Shown piece by piece: positions 1 through 10,919 of a stretch of DNA of 64,000 bases (position 1 is the first letter of the stretch; every line of letters starts with the position of its first letter). The position numbers and the translations under genes are program-made. The notes beneath the pieces were generated by a model. The model saw only the letters and a list, made by a program, of their open reading frames with translations, was not told the origin of the DNA and did not search any database. The DNA is taken from NCBI GenBank assembly GCA_021397845.1, contig JAHSVC010000034.1, positions 4,797,213-4,861,212 on the forward strand. Reading direction: 5' to 3'. Source of the stretch: Areca catechu. Lineage: Eukaryota; Streptophyta; Magnoliopsida; Arecales; Arecaceae.

Positions 1-282
1 AAAAGTTTGGTGTATGCTATTTTTACTTAACAGGCGTGCGGTCTTGAAAAAAAGATTATAGAACTGTAATTGCTCGATTATCTTCGAAGTCTAAATCCAT
101 GCAAGATGACCATCATCCCTTGCTAGCCGATTGCCGGATCAAGCACGTACACATTCCGGAAAAGGAATGATGAGGCTGATCGGATGGTACGCATTTTATG
201 TTTACTTGATGACTTTATTTTATTGAATGCTTTAGATTATCTCTATTACAAGGCTATTTAATATTATCGATTCCACAAAATA

Positions 283-522
283 AATAAATAAATAAATATA
301 TATATATATATATAACAGCCATTTCGTCCTCCAGTCACGTGTATCTAAAAAATTCCAATCGATGAGTATGCACCGGAGTAACAGCAGCTCCGTCTCCCAG
401 TAACGTGTGCCTAAAGAATTTCGGAATTTAATCGAGTCATTCGATGGATGATGCCTCGAACTCATGACCAAGAGAGTAATTTACAAGGACGGAGCCGCGT
501 TCTTACCAACCGCGCTGCCACG
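283..522 (-). mobile_element. tRNA-derived SINE (candidate)
   Basis: Read on the minus strand, the element opens with a pol III box A-like stretch (plus 502-520, containing GCGCGGTTGG) and about 40 bp on has a box B-like GAGTTCGAGGC (plus 453-463). This spacing is that of a tRNA-related SINE head. The body holds a diverged internal duplication: the module around plus 331-365 (CCAGTCACGTG) is repeated around 397-435 (CCAGTAACGTG). The 3' side ends in an A/T-rich simple tail (AAATA and TA repeats, plus 283-314). No cloverleaf can be drawn beyond the two boxes, so it is not a tRNA gene. Target-site duplications are not clear. Confidence 0.55.
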
Positions 523-2529
523 TTAATAATTTAAAAGAAGAAAAAAAAAAAAATTCATGCTTGCATTATATTCTATGCAAAAGAAAAGTTGATTTTATTT
601 ATATTTTTCAAAATATGTTAAAATTTTCCTACCTACGTAGAGCATAGATTATAATTAAAGTTCGTACCATACTTTGAAAAATACGTAAAATACAATCTAA
701 TTGTTGAGATCATGGAACGAAATCGGCCATTCTTTTGCACGAGAGATACGATCTAAATCCATAAAAACTAATGAAAAAAAAAAAAAAAAAGAGACGGCAT
801 GATGCATTAAAAAAAAAGAAAATAATATGATTAGATGGTCGTGATACGAGGTAGGATTCGCATTCCTTTGCATGGATCCATGCATCATTGGATCATTCCC
901 TGCTCGGTTTGACATCTTTACGGATGGATAAATGATAGCATCCGGAGTGCTTCGAGACCTGTGCAGTGGATGATTTAACGGTGGATTCGCGTGTGGAAAG
1001 GCGAATCCTTCTTCATACAACCTTGGTCCGATCAAAGATACCTTTGGCCGGGACAGGTTACATATATGGCAGGAGGTTAATTTGGTTATTTTACGTAGTG
1101 ATGCGAATACCCGCACGAGGGTTGGCACGGGGATCGCGTCGCATTGATGGTAATAATTCCTTGTTCCTTATTCCGGTCATTCCTTATTCTATCCGGAGAT
1201 AAGTGGGGATTGAATGGATTAATTAATGGTTTAATGGGTGTTAATCGGGATTTGGGAAGGGGAGGAAGGCTTGGGAACGGTGAAGAAGGATGTTGCTTCA
1301 CGCATTTGGTTCTTGCTGGTTGCATGGACATGCGTGCTAGCACATGATCCATTGGCTCAAAAGAGTAGATTCCAATCTAAAGCTCGTTCCGGTCCGCATT
1401 CTTAGAAGACCCAGGCTGAACCTTTACTGGATTTTAACTTATCCTGGACACGGTCCTGATCTTGGTCTTCATCTTGATCTTGATCTTGATTTCTTCATCA
1501 AAAAAAATTTCTCGTCTCATGGCTAGCCAAGTTATAACTTTTATTTTAGGTGAGTAAGAAATTTGGCCTGGCCAAGCCTGGACCGGATTGGATGACCGAA
1601 TCACCAAGCATACGAAAAGGTATGTCACATATGCGAAAACAACAGCAGCATCATCATCGTCATGACATATTGGATATATATATATATATATATATCGTGA
1701 CTTGTAGAAAGGTTTTTGGTTTCTGCGAGGGAAATGGTGGCAGTTGGATGCATTTATTTGGTCTTGCCGTCGTGGTTGTCATGATCATGGGTCCACCTCG
1801 CATTACAATCAGAGGTGGCCACGAAGCAAGTTATAAGGTGGATGTATTTTTTTTTTTTTTTTTTTTTTTTAATTTTTTTGATAGATCAGTTTATTATTTT
1901 ATTAGACTGAGTAAACGGGCAGCACAGATGCAAACAACGGCCTTGCTGACTTCCATTATTTCTTTCTCGTTTAGTGTGAAAGATGGACCCGGAGCTGCAA
2001 GAGAGATTTCTGGGCCATGGTGGATTCCATGCATGCAAGCCTTGAAAGCCAGCCACAAATGTAGACCATGGAAGCAGGCAGGGATTGGCCGGGTGGTATC
2101 TGGTCGTTGGAGGACAGGAGGACACTGGGAAATGTTGATCGTTAGCAGCTATCAGCTACCTTAGTTTGTTTAATTAAACTCCACCGATTCTTCTGCTCGT
2201 TTTTTCCTTGGGGCAAGTTAATGAGGGGGTCCTCTCCATCTACCAACAAGTTAGAGAGAAAGGAAATGGAAGAGGTATTAAGTACTCCCACCTTTCAGCC
2301 ATGAGGTATAACTAATTTCAAATAATGATCGATAGTCGCCAATTGTTCATGGCTAAGATATATATATATATATATATTAGGTTGTTGTGGGAGCAGCTAT
2401 CGTCCTTTTTCTAGAAGCTTGCCAAATCTTGTCAAGTTGGGACTTCATTTTTTTTCCTGCAATTGGAAACAAGAAGATTGTAATGCATATACGTATAGAG
2501 AAGAGAAGCAAGAAAAATTCGAAGACCAC
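523..2529. other. AT-rich interval with no supported gene
   Basis: I see no convincing coding gene. The short open frames are not conserved-looking and overlap on both strands. The interval has a TA microsatellite (about 1674-1693), another (about 2358-2377), poly-A runs (540-553, 775-790) and a poly-T run (about 1848-1870). The first 282 bases of the window are equally featureless. Confidence 0.5.
1848..2125 (-). mobile_element. Possible 5'-truncated LINE/retroposon tail
   Basis: On the minus strand the sequence runs into an AATAAA-like signal (AATAAAATAATAAA, plus about 1893-1906) and then a long poly(A) (the plus-strand T-run). This is the layout of the 3' end of an L1-type LINE or a processed retrocopy. 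No reverse transcriptase motif and no target duplication were found, so the class is unproven. Confidence 0.3.
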
Positions 2530-3362
2530 TTATTCTATACCTAATATTGGGACTTCGCTGTTATGAGCGCGATGAAGATTCTCTTCCTTCATCAGCTCCT
2601 TATGGGAAGGGATCTCCGGTTCTGACAAGGTCTCAAAATTTTTGGCATCGGCTTTTAATATCCTCTTACCAGCGTTCGCATCCAAACGTGGAGCCGACCA
2701 CTCAGTATTGAAACCCTAGTGAGTATAATACACGAAAAGAAGCAAGGCTTCCATCCATGTATCGCACTGGGGGTTCCCTTCAGCAGTCTTCGACCTAGTC
2801 GAGGACCTATGACCCACCACCCTTTGCCGTGAAAGTCTCTTTTCAACATAAATAGGGAAGTGAACAGGGATGTCTTCGGCTCTACGTTCCTAAGTTTGCA
2901 AAGCACTAAGAACCCACAGATGTTCCTAAAACTATTGGGAGTCAGCTGAGTCGAAACTATCTGATACAAGTTAAAAATTTTCACGAAAAAAGGATGAAGG
3001 GGAAGCCAAAGACCCGCTTTGAGATAGTCTTCGTATATGGCTATGGATCGAATGGGAGGCTTATCTACCCTCTCTTCGGGTTGTGAAAGAATCATGTTGA
3101 AGGTGCGTGGAATGTGGTAACACTGTTTTATTTCTTCTATTTTGGCAAGGGTAAAGGAGCTTTGAACGGAATCCGGTAACCGTTTTGGACTCCATTTCCT
3201 ACGGGAACTTCTCCTCCTATTGGTTTCACCCTGAAGGTTCCTACTAACACCACCTCCCGATGGGATCCTAGCGGCCTCTCGTTCGAGTAGAGTCCTACCC
3301 GCTTCACCTACCGGTGAACCATTGCCGAAAGTGGAGGAAGAACTCCAAGAGGACCCCGACAT
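2530..3362 (-). pseudogene. Antisense extra ORF of gypsy A copy 1 (PF04195-like), frameshifted
   Basis: From the ATG at 3362 the frame encodes a low-complexity Ser-rich N-terminus, a basic stretch (NRRRSSRRK) and then the conserved region of the 'putative gypsy type transposon' family (Transposase_28, PF04195). Landmarks are a YEDYLKAGL block, LPLHPFFVKI, QLTPNSFRNICGFL, and RDFHGKGWWVIGPR. Family assignment is from memory of that domain. The annotated frame ends at 2655, but similarity to the family-B copy continues in another frame to about 2530 (LDANAGKRIL), so there is a frameshift near 2680. A GTATAGAA at the far end could be a splice donor. The coiled-coil exons present in families B and C are missing. 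Function of these antisense proteins is not established. Confidence 0.75.
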
Positions 3363-3940
3363 TGAAAGGAATGAGGAAACAGGAGGGAAGAAGGACCTCT
3401 AACTTGTAAAAGAACAAAAATGGTAGACCAGACCACTGGGGAAGACGAAGGACTGCAGAAAGAATTGGAAATCCAAGAGCACGGGCACGAAAGAAAGTTT
3501 CTCTCAAGTTCTCTCTTTTTATAGGTGAAGAAGGGGGGATCTTCGAGACGGTTCGGAAGACTAAACGGTTGTGCACCGTATTGGCGGTTTCGATCCTGGG
3601 TACGGTTCATCAACAGGACAAGTTGTGGCGATCCGCCTGAAACCGTGGTATTGGCTGAGATCATGCCAACAAGATCTCCACGTTCAGGATGACCACCACG
3701 TGTCCAATCCCTGTCAAATTTAAATCCCTTTTTTGGGAATTTTTCGAGATTTTTTTAGAATCGAGGCATCTTCTTTTGAGGCCGCCTGTGGTAGGATGAC
3801 GCGTATCCTTGCCACATTTTGTTGTGCCACCAGGCAGTTATGGAGAAAAGACGCGTCAGGATTCTGCCATCATTATTTGACGGTTATCGCTAGAAGACAA
3901 AATTGAAATACTCCCATTTTTTGAAATATAATCATTTTGA

Positions 3941-3960
3941 AACTAGGAGTGGGGGACAGC
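3941..3960 (+). other. Polypurine tract of gypsy A copy 1
   Basis: A purine-rich stretch, AGGAGTGGGGGAC, lies directly before the LTR start at 3961. It is the plus-strand priming site and fixes the element's orientation. Confidence 0.8.
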
Positions 3961-5011
3961 TGTTATGATATCCCTATTTTATTCCAATTAATTAATCATT
4001 CTTTATTTTATAAGTTATATTAGATGGCAAGAGGAGTCTTCAGCTTCACACTGTTGTCTTCTCGTTATTAATCCTAAGTCTTCGGCTTCGTATCATTATC
4101 TCGACCCAAAGACCATGCTTGATTTTCTGGGAAGCAAACTATTTATTAACTTCGGTTTCTTGCATCCACATTAATCCGAAGACTATGCCTAAAATATACG
4201 GTTTCGTATCTATGATCCAGGATGCTTTCTTTATGTTTTTGGCTTCATATTATTATTTTTTTTGTCCGAAGATCATGCTTATTATCTTTGGCCTATTGTC
4301 TAAAGGATATTATACTCTGGGTCTTCGGCTTCGTATTTTTATCTCAGTCCAAAGACAATGTTGAATGTCTTCAGCTTCGTGAAATTGTCTTGATCTGAAA
4401 ACTTGATCTCTCGGATAAATATCTTCGACTTTATTTCTTCAACCTAAAGATTGTAAGTGTTTATTTTTATCACGTCTAAGAAAGATCCGAAGTGTGAAGC
4501 TAACATTCCCTTCAGGAGTGCTACTAAAGAGAATGTAAAGATCACTTCGGATCTATGCTTAAAGAAGGAGGATTTTGGAGCACGTGGGGTTCTTGGACAA
4601 ACAGTTGAAATATGTTTGAGTTGTTGCAACCGTCCACGTGGTCTGAGACCTCAGATTGAATAAATCCCGGGTGTAACGGCTCTTCCGACAGCCACTACTT
4701 GCAGTTAAGAAGTGGTTGCGCTTGTCAACCTCCATAACCGTAAGTAGTTATGTTGGAGCCTATAAATACTGGTAAAAGGGGACACTCAGGAGATCCGGAC
4801 TCTTTTCTTGAACATTTTTTTGATTTCTTTCTTCCCCATCCTTGCTTCGATAAGCTTTCCATTCTGCTGTTGCTTGGGTCTCTTCTGACTTTAGCATCGG
4901 AATGTCCCCCGCCGAAAAACCTCCGGTCAGTGATCTGTTTTACAGGTTCTGGTTCGTGGCGGCCCAGCTGAAGGGTCACTCCATCCGGTCGACGAAGATT
5001 CAGCATCAACA
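3961..5011 (+). repeat. 3' LTR of gypsy A copy 1
   Basis: A 1,051-bp LTR with TG...CA ends. The U3 part has degenerate repeats of CTTCGGCTTCGTA paired with later TCCGAAGA-type sequence, giving potential hairpins. A TATA box (TATAAATA, 4761-4768) is followed by GGGGACACTCA. Downstream comes the CATTCTG...CATCGGA.TGTCCCC block also found in families B and C. It is near-identical to the inverted LTR at 50898-51941. Confidence 0.9.
4761..4768 (+). promoter_or_regulatory. TATA box of gypsy A LTR
   Basis: TATAAATA followed by CTGGTAAAAGGGGACACTCA. The same core with one change is present in the otherwise different family-B LTRs (8467 and 23585), which supports it as the promoter. Confidence 0.7.
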
Positions 5012-7366
5012 GTAATTAAAATTAAATACATGTATCTCAAATATAAACATGAACAAATACACCAAAACATGAAGGCTCTAAACTAGCCCAACCACCTCTT
5101 TGCCATATTCCACCAAACTCTGCATACATTAATGAAGAAAAAAATCATAAATTTGTAACAAAGTAAATTATCTTTACGAGTATCTATGTAAAAGTTAGGA
5201 AATTGCTTTATATACTTAATAACTTATTATTGATCATTCATATAGGCTTCAAATTCTTCATCATATTTCTTTTCCAAAAAGTCTTCCATAAAATTAGTTC
5301 TATGCTTAGCCACATGCTAATTTTTTCTTTAACTCAATTTTTTTCATTTGAAGCTGCTCAGTATTGAAAATTGATGCCTTAGAGGTTTAAGATTTTGGAC
5401 CATATCCCATGCCTTTGATGTAGCTTAAATTTTTACTAAGCACATTGTCATATATCTCATATGGAGTTAGAGGATTCCCTCCTGCGTTAGACTCTTCTAG
5501 CAAGTGCACCATTTCATTCTACAATATTTATTCTCAGAAATATTAAGTTGAAGATATTTATATAATTTAACATCAAGTTACAATCACATGCACTTTAAAA
5601 AAATAAAAGTTAAAAATAAAACTTACATAATTGGCTTCTACTTCTGGAGTTGTCTATCATTATCCTTCTTTAGAGTGGGTGATGATAGAGTACCATCTTA
5701 TAGCATGGCTTACCATTCAGTTCTTTTTCACTCTATCATCACATAAAATTAAATATATTACCATAAGATATAAAAAATTAAGCATAAATATAAATAAATT
5801 GATGTAGAATACAAATCTTACAATATAATGTTGGATGGTTATATAAGCTCTTGATTCTTGCTAGTTCAAATCCTTCACTTTACTATGGTTAGCAACATTT
5901 TGAGCACATTTTCTCTGTACAAAGCTTAACAAAACAATAAGTAATTATCGAGAATATGTATTAGTTGATGAAAAAAACCTATTAGATTATGAGAAAAATA
6001 GTAAATATATAATGAATATTGCATACATGAAAGTCATGATCTGACTACTAATTAGGGCTAGAAATGGGCCGGTCCAAAGTCCATTGTCTGGAACTGGGCT
6101 GTGCCAACTCAATAAACTTCGGGCCAGCCTGAAATTGGTTCAGGCTTTGGACCAAATTTTAAGCATATTGAGCTAGTCTTCGGGCTGTAAAATAGAGTCC
6201 ATTTAATTTTTGGACCAAAGGGATACCCGTATTCGGTCCAAAAATTTTTAAAATATAGTTTTTGGGCCGGTCCAATGAACTTTGGGCCGGCCCATTTCCA
6301 ACCCTACTACTAATAATAAAGAGCATCCCACCTCTCTTGAGTAGAGGTTGGTGGCTTCTTTGCATATGCTTCATCTAGAGTCTGGGCTTCTTTCAATATC
6401 TTGTGTAAGTTATGATGCTCATTTTTCTTCATATTCATCACTAGTTGTTCAAATTGTTTCCTTGTCTTCCCTTGCCCAATATTCACAATATTTATATTTA
6501 TCTATAACATATATTATATAACACATAAAAAATAACACTATAATAGTAAAAATCAAAAGCATGAATCATATAAAGGTATATTAAAAAAATAAAAAAATTT
6601 AACTTATGTGTATAGCTTTACTTACATCAAGCCTACAATATATTTGAGCCTAGTCCTCTTCCTTCAGCTCCTTCCACTTATTAGGTATTTCTTAATGATC
6701 TTGGACAATTTATCCAAGCTCACTTGACAACTTGGCAGATTCCTCTTAATTAACCAGCCTTAGTTGTCAATTGTGATTTCCATCCTTTTCCTCTTAGCAT
6801 CATTCTCCTTCTTCTTCAATCCAACACCTCATATTACACCTCAGACTCTTTTACCCATGTTATGAGAAGCTGCATTTTCAAATTAGGATGAAACCATCTT
6901 AAATAATAAAAATGCCTGCATATAATCATTTTCAACTATGGCACCAGAAAACATGGTTTTTTATAAGCATTTAAAGGGGACATAAATGCAATGAAAATTA
7001 ATGACAATCAATGCTACAAATTTTAATGAAGCAGTGTATATTTTTATTTTAAATAAAATTATTAACTCAAATTTTATAACCAATTTTTCATTACCTATGT
7101 TGCTGGTTGGAGTGGGAAATATCTAGAGTTTCTTGATTTGATTGGATGAAAGATATCATAGGTTGTTGCACAAATAACCTTTATGTCCTTATGTTGGAAT
7201 CTCTCCCTAATTCAAGAATTAGCATGTCCTCTTGTGGTATTGCACCCAAATTTTCATGAGTCCCACGACTCTGAGAGTTGCTATGTCTTAATTTCTTTAA
7301 TAGAGGCGTTGTGAATATACCTGAAAAAGAAATTTTGTTATCACAACATTTTAAATATGCATGCAC
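5012..7366 (-). pseudogene. CACTA (En/Spm) transposase remnant
   Basis: Translation of the minus strand gives fragments typical of plant Ptta/En/Spm transposases (Transposase_24, PF03004). At 5516-5382 the frame reads a Glu-rich start, then TPYEIYDNVL and YIKGMGYGPKS. The 'N...vL...yvrGlGfGPkp' signature is the family's C-terminal hallmark. A charged helix follows at about 5325-5235. Other pieces lie at about 6850-6660 (KKKENDAKRKR) and 6470-6330. The open frame 7366-7181 may be another exon of the same gene, preceded by a T-rich stretch ending in CAG. Stops, frameshifts and a MITE insertion make it non-functional. It lies inside a CACTA element whose ends seem to be at 24287 and 53139. Confidence 0.55.
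6053..6306. mobile_element. hAT-type MITE
   Basis: A 254-bp element with terminal inverted repeats of about 26 bp (TAGGGCTAGAAATGGGCCGG at the left, the complement of GGCCCATTTCCAACCCTA at the right). It is flanked by a perfect 8-bp duplication, CTACTAAT, at 6045-6052 and 6307-6314. The interior has no ORF of note and repeats GGGCCGG/GGTCCAA words. The TAGGG start and the 8-bp duplication fit the hAT superfamily. It interrupts the CACTA transposase remnant. Confidence 0.85.
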
Positions 7367-7848
7367 GATAGATTGAATATGTTTTAATTAATATAATTCA
7401 AGTGATGCAGATACTAGCACTAGCAAGTTAGGTTAATGAAAAATTAAAGTAATCCATAATAATTTAAAATAACAAATTCAAAGTAATAGAAGGGATAAAG
7501 GGAGAAAATGGAAGAGCATGAAGGAACACGCATGAGTAACTGGACTCAGATGAACACATGAACAGAACCGAACCAAGGAAAAAAATCTATGAATTCAGTT
7601 GGGTTCACAATTATTTCCAGGTTGTTTCTAATCTAATCTTATTGCTTGATACTCGAGTAACCTTTAAGCGAAGCACATTGAAATTATATTGATCAAGAAA
7701 AGTATGTCATTGAAATTATAAATTTTTAGTGGCATATTATGTTCATAACTAAAACTTAGATTTAATTGTTACAATATTAAATTCATCGTCTAATATAAAT
7801 TATCATTACTAAAAGTTGATGAAATTTACTACGAAAATGTTTCGTTGG

Positions 7849-8715
7849 TGTTGGGATATGCCGGTTCAAGCACCAAATGATTATCGATTCGACCGCCCGC
7901 CAGATCTTTTTTGAACCGCACATTTAGACCGAAACGTCCAGAGAGAGCCACAAGAATGGATGAAGTGGCAGCTCGGCCCCCATCACGTTGTAGGCCTAGT
8001 CTTCGGCCTTATCCAAAAACCTTGATCCTGAAGATCGATCTCATGTGCACTGTTGAAAGAAGCTGACCCGAAGAAGACAAGCCCGAAAACGATGCCAGGT
8101 GCGCCCTACTATCCATTCTGAAAGGAAAAGCTTCGTGGCAAATGGCCAAAATATCTTCGGACTTCCCCGGCGAGGCAGGGCGAAGATATTTCGGTGACAC
8201 AACAATAGCCCCTCATAAAGAGGAGGCCAAGAAGCGGATCTCCGATCGACTCCATGATAACGGAAGCGGATACAGCGGTTACCTGACCACTACCTCCAAA
8301 TCATAACGGCTTCGGAATGACCACGTGGCTACTAGCTCCAACTCCAATGCCTCCAGCCTGGACAGTATCTTTTGGTAACCGCCTACGATTACGGGCGAGA
8401 CGAAATTGATTAATCTCCGTCCTAATCACAGGGCAAAAATACTGAATGACAGATTATCCCAATCACTATAAATACTGGTAAGAGGGGACACTCAAGATAA
8501 GGAGGAAAAATCCAAGAAAAAGAACAACTTTTTCTTCCCTAGCCATCATTTTTTCTCTTCAGAACTGCTCTCCATTCTGTTGCTAGAATCTGCCCCTGAC
8601 TTAGGCATCGGAGTGTCCCCCGCCGGAGAAAATCCGGTAAGGGACCTGTTTTGCATGTGAGCAGGGGGAGTGGAATCCAACGGCTCTGTCCGGTCAAGGA
8701 AGGTTCTACGCAACA
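7849..8715 (+). repeat. 5' LTR of gypsy B
   Basis: An 867-bp LTR, TG...CA, matching 22956-23840. It has a TATAAATA box at 8467-8474 followed by CTGGTAAGAGGGGACACTCA. The GGCATCGGAGTGTCCCCCGC block lies near 8605-8625, shared with families A and C. Confidence 0.92.
8467..8474 (+). promoter_or_regulatory. TATA box of gypsy B 5' LTR
   Basis: TATAAATA in the conserved core CTATAAATACTGGTAAGAGG, identical in position to the box in the 3' LTR (about 23585) and matching the family-A LTR core. Confidence 0.65.
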
Positions 8716-8718
8716 GAT

Positions 8719-8736
8719 TGGCATGCCAAGAAGGGG
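8719..8736 (+). other. Primer binding site of gypsy B
   Basis: TGGCATGCCAAGAAGGGG begins three bases after the LTR end (spacer GAT). Families A and C have TGGCGCACTAGG and TGGCACTAGAGG at the same place. The tRNA could not be named by eye. Confidence 0.6.
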
Positions 8737-8810
8737 CGGCGAGCATCTAGGCATCCACTACCAACCCCCCCTCCTTTTTTGAAAAAGGAGAGTAACAAGA
8801 GATCCTGATG

Positions 8811-10266
8811 ATGAAAGGAAGAACCCAAAATGCTTCAACAAGTAGGGGTCGTCCTCCCTCTCACAGGAATGACCCGCCAGCAGAGAACGATATCCCGCCT
8901 CCCATGGGATAGCAACAATTTGAGACCCTTCTGAACCAAGTCAACGCTCTTCGGCCATGGTTCAGAATTTCCAGGATAGAGCCCTCCAGGTGGGACATCC
9001 ACTAGCCGTATCCAGACATAGTCATCAATCCCGGAGGAGAGAAGATCATCAACTTGGGTCTACCCATCTCTTTCTTCGAGACCACCCCTCTCCCGAGGGC
9101 CACAACCCTCGGAATCTGAAGTCCACTGATTCCCTGCAGAGGGGAAAGAGATCTACGCGATCCCCCTCCGTTTCCTTTGAAGATTCCACTCTAGAAGGAC
9201 ATCTGCCGAAGGAGGCCCACCCCAACTACGAGGAAAAGCTTAAGGCCCACAAATCGGAGGTTGCAAAACTTCAGGACCAGAGAAAAGATGGTAGCCTCAT
9301 GGCTTACGAGTCACGTCCTCCATTCACCCCTCGTGTCATGGTCAAAATCATTCCTCGGCACTTCAGGATTCCACAGATGGAACTTTACAACGGTACCACT
9401 GATCCACTCAATCATCTGGACAATTTTAAAGCCCATATGATGATTCAAGGGGCCTCGGACGCATTATACTGCCTTGCCTTTCCTGCCACTCTAAAGAAGG
9501 CAGCTCGAATATGGTACTCGAGCATACGTCCAGGTACTATTGACTCTTTTTCTGACCTCGAAAAGTTGTTCATCTTGCATTTCAGGACCTGTCGCAAGAT
9601 GCCCCGAAACACGGACACCCTATTCCTCCACCAGAATGAAAAAGAAAGCCTGCGAAACCATATCTCCAGGTTCAACTCGACTACCCTCGAGATCCCTAAT
9701 CTCAACGAGCATATGGCCATGTCTGCATTAAAGAAGGGGCTCCGATCATCCAGGCTTACTTTCTCCCTGGATAAGAAGTTTTCCACAAGCTACGCTGAGC
9801 TTCTATCAATGACTCAGAATTATGCCGATGCTGAAGAGCAGGTGGCAAATCGACGACTAGCCAAAGAAAAACTCATTCCGAAGAAGAAGAACAGTAGGGG
9901 GCTGGATCCCCCTGCACGCTCCAATAACAACAACAATGGTAGCTCCAATCGGCGATGAAGTCCTAAGCCCAGAGCATTGGGCGGGAGATTTGACTCCTAT
10001 GCCCCCCTCAATCTTCCTAGGGAGAGAATTCTTATGGAGATAGAAAAACAAAATTATCTCCAACGGCCGCATCCCATGAAGGCATCCTCTTTTGTGAGGA
10101 ATCGAAGCAAATATTGTAGATTTCATTTGGACCATGTCCATAACACCGAGGAGTGCATCCTACTTATGGATGCCATTGAATATCTCATCAAGAGGGACTA
10201 CCTAGGGCAATACGTCAATCACCCAATACCCAGGCCTGAGGCCATGGCCCCCCCAGAGGGCACTTG
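8811..10266 (+). pseudogene. gag: Gypsy B gag (broken)
   Basis: The likely start is the ATG at 8811, whose product begins MKGRTQNASTS. Family A has a matching start at 50828. An in-frame TAG lies at 8910-8912 and a frameshift near 8950 moves the frame to the long stretch 8957-9958. That stretch holds the Retrotrans_gag domain: FRIPQMELYNGTTDPLNHL, AHMMIQGASDALYCLAF, and the helix around FRTCRKMPRNTDTLF. A TGA at 9956-9958 precedes a further in-frame segment with the Tat-type zinc-knuckle-like motif CRFHLDHVHNTEEC (about 10117-10158). It would form the capsid and nucleocapsid of the particle. Gag and pol were probably one polyprotein, as in related elements. Confidence 0.85.
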
Positions 10267-10379
10267 AAGAAGCTGAGCTACCGAACCAAAGACCCACCAG
10301 CGCCAACGTGGGAATGCTATATCGGCCAACTAACTAAAGAAGAGCCGAAGACAATGCCATAAAATGGCTCAAGGACAAC

Positions 10380-10700
10380 AACTCCATACTCTTCTTCGAC
10401 GACGATCTTGTAGGGGTCCAACTCCCACATGATGATCCAGTTGTAATATCGGCCATTGTGGCCAACTATGATGTAAGGTGTATCCTAATTGATAATGGAA
10501 GCTCCACAGATGTCTTACTCTATGATGCATTCTCCCGAATGTGTCTGCCAAGGAACAAGCTACAAAGGTCTCCTATACTGCTCATCGGCTTCGGAAGAAA
10601 ACAAGTCGATGTAGAGGGTGAAATAATATTGCCCGTAACCCTTGGTATCGAGCCCTGACAAAAGACACTGCCAATTGATTTCACGGTAGTCTGGACCCCT
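10380..10700 (+). pseudogene. Gypsy B aspartic protease
   Basis: The retropepsin-like region reads IDNGSSTDVLLYDAF around 10487-10531. The catalytic Asp is present in a DNG context, as is usual in this group, and an ILLIGFGR-like flap follows. The frame closes with TGA at 10656-10658. The upstream acidic lead-in (FFDDDLVGVQLPHDDPVV) is in frame with it. It lies between gag and RT in the normal gypsy order. Confidence 0.75.
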
Positions 10701-10919
10701 TCGGCCTACAATGTGATCTTGGGGTGGCTTGTCCTGAACAAATTCTGGGCCATAGTGTCAACCTATCACCTCTTGGTACAGTTCCCCACCAGAAGTGGGG
10801 TCGAAAAAGTAAAGGGAGACCAACGGGCCGCACAACAGTGCCTGATGATCCAGACAAACAAGCAATCAATCCCACAACTTCGGACCAATTGGATCCAAGG
10901 GACCCAACCATAGACTGTG

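Larger units (their letters stand above)
2527..5011 (+). mobile_element. Gypsy family A, copy 1: 3' portion (antisense ORF, PPT, 3' LTR)
   Basis: This is the right-hand end of a Tat-like Ty3/gypsy element. It holds an antisense ORF, a purine tract and a complete 3' LTR starting TGTTATGATATCCC and ending TCAACA. The 5' LTR, gag and pol are absent, and the left edge at about 2527 has no LTR boundary, so this is a truncation or rearrangement breakpoint. The five bases after the LTR are GTAAT. The same LTR family occurs inverted at 50898-51941, attached to gag-pol. Confidence 0.85.

Noticed and set aside
502..520. Possible tRNA gene on the minus strand
   Set aside because: Only the two internal promoter boxes match; no acceptor stem or anticodon arm can be formed, and it continues into SINE-like sequence.
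697..2164. Overlapping open frames on both strands in 697-2164
   Set aside because: Low-complexity products, heavy overlap between strands and no recognisable domain; likely chance.
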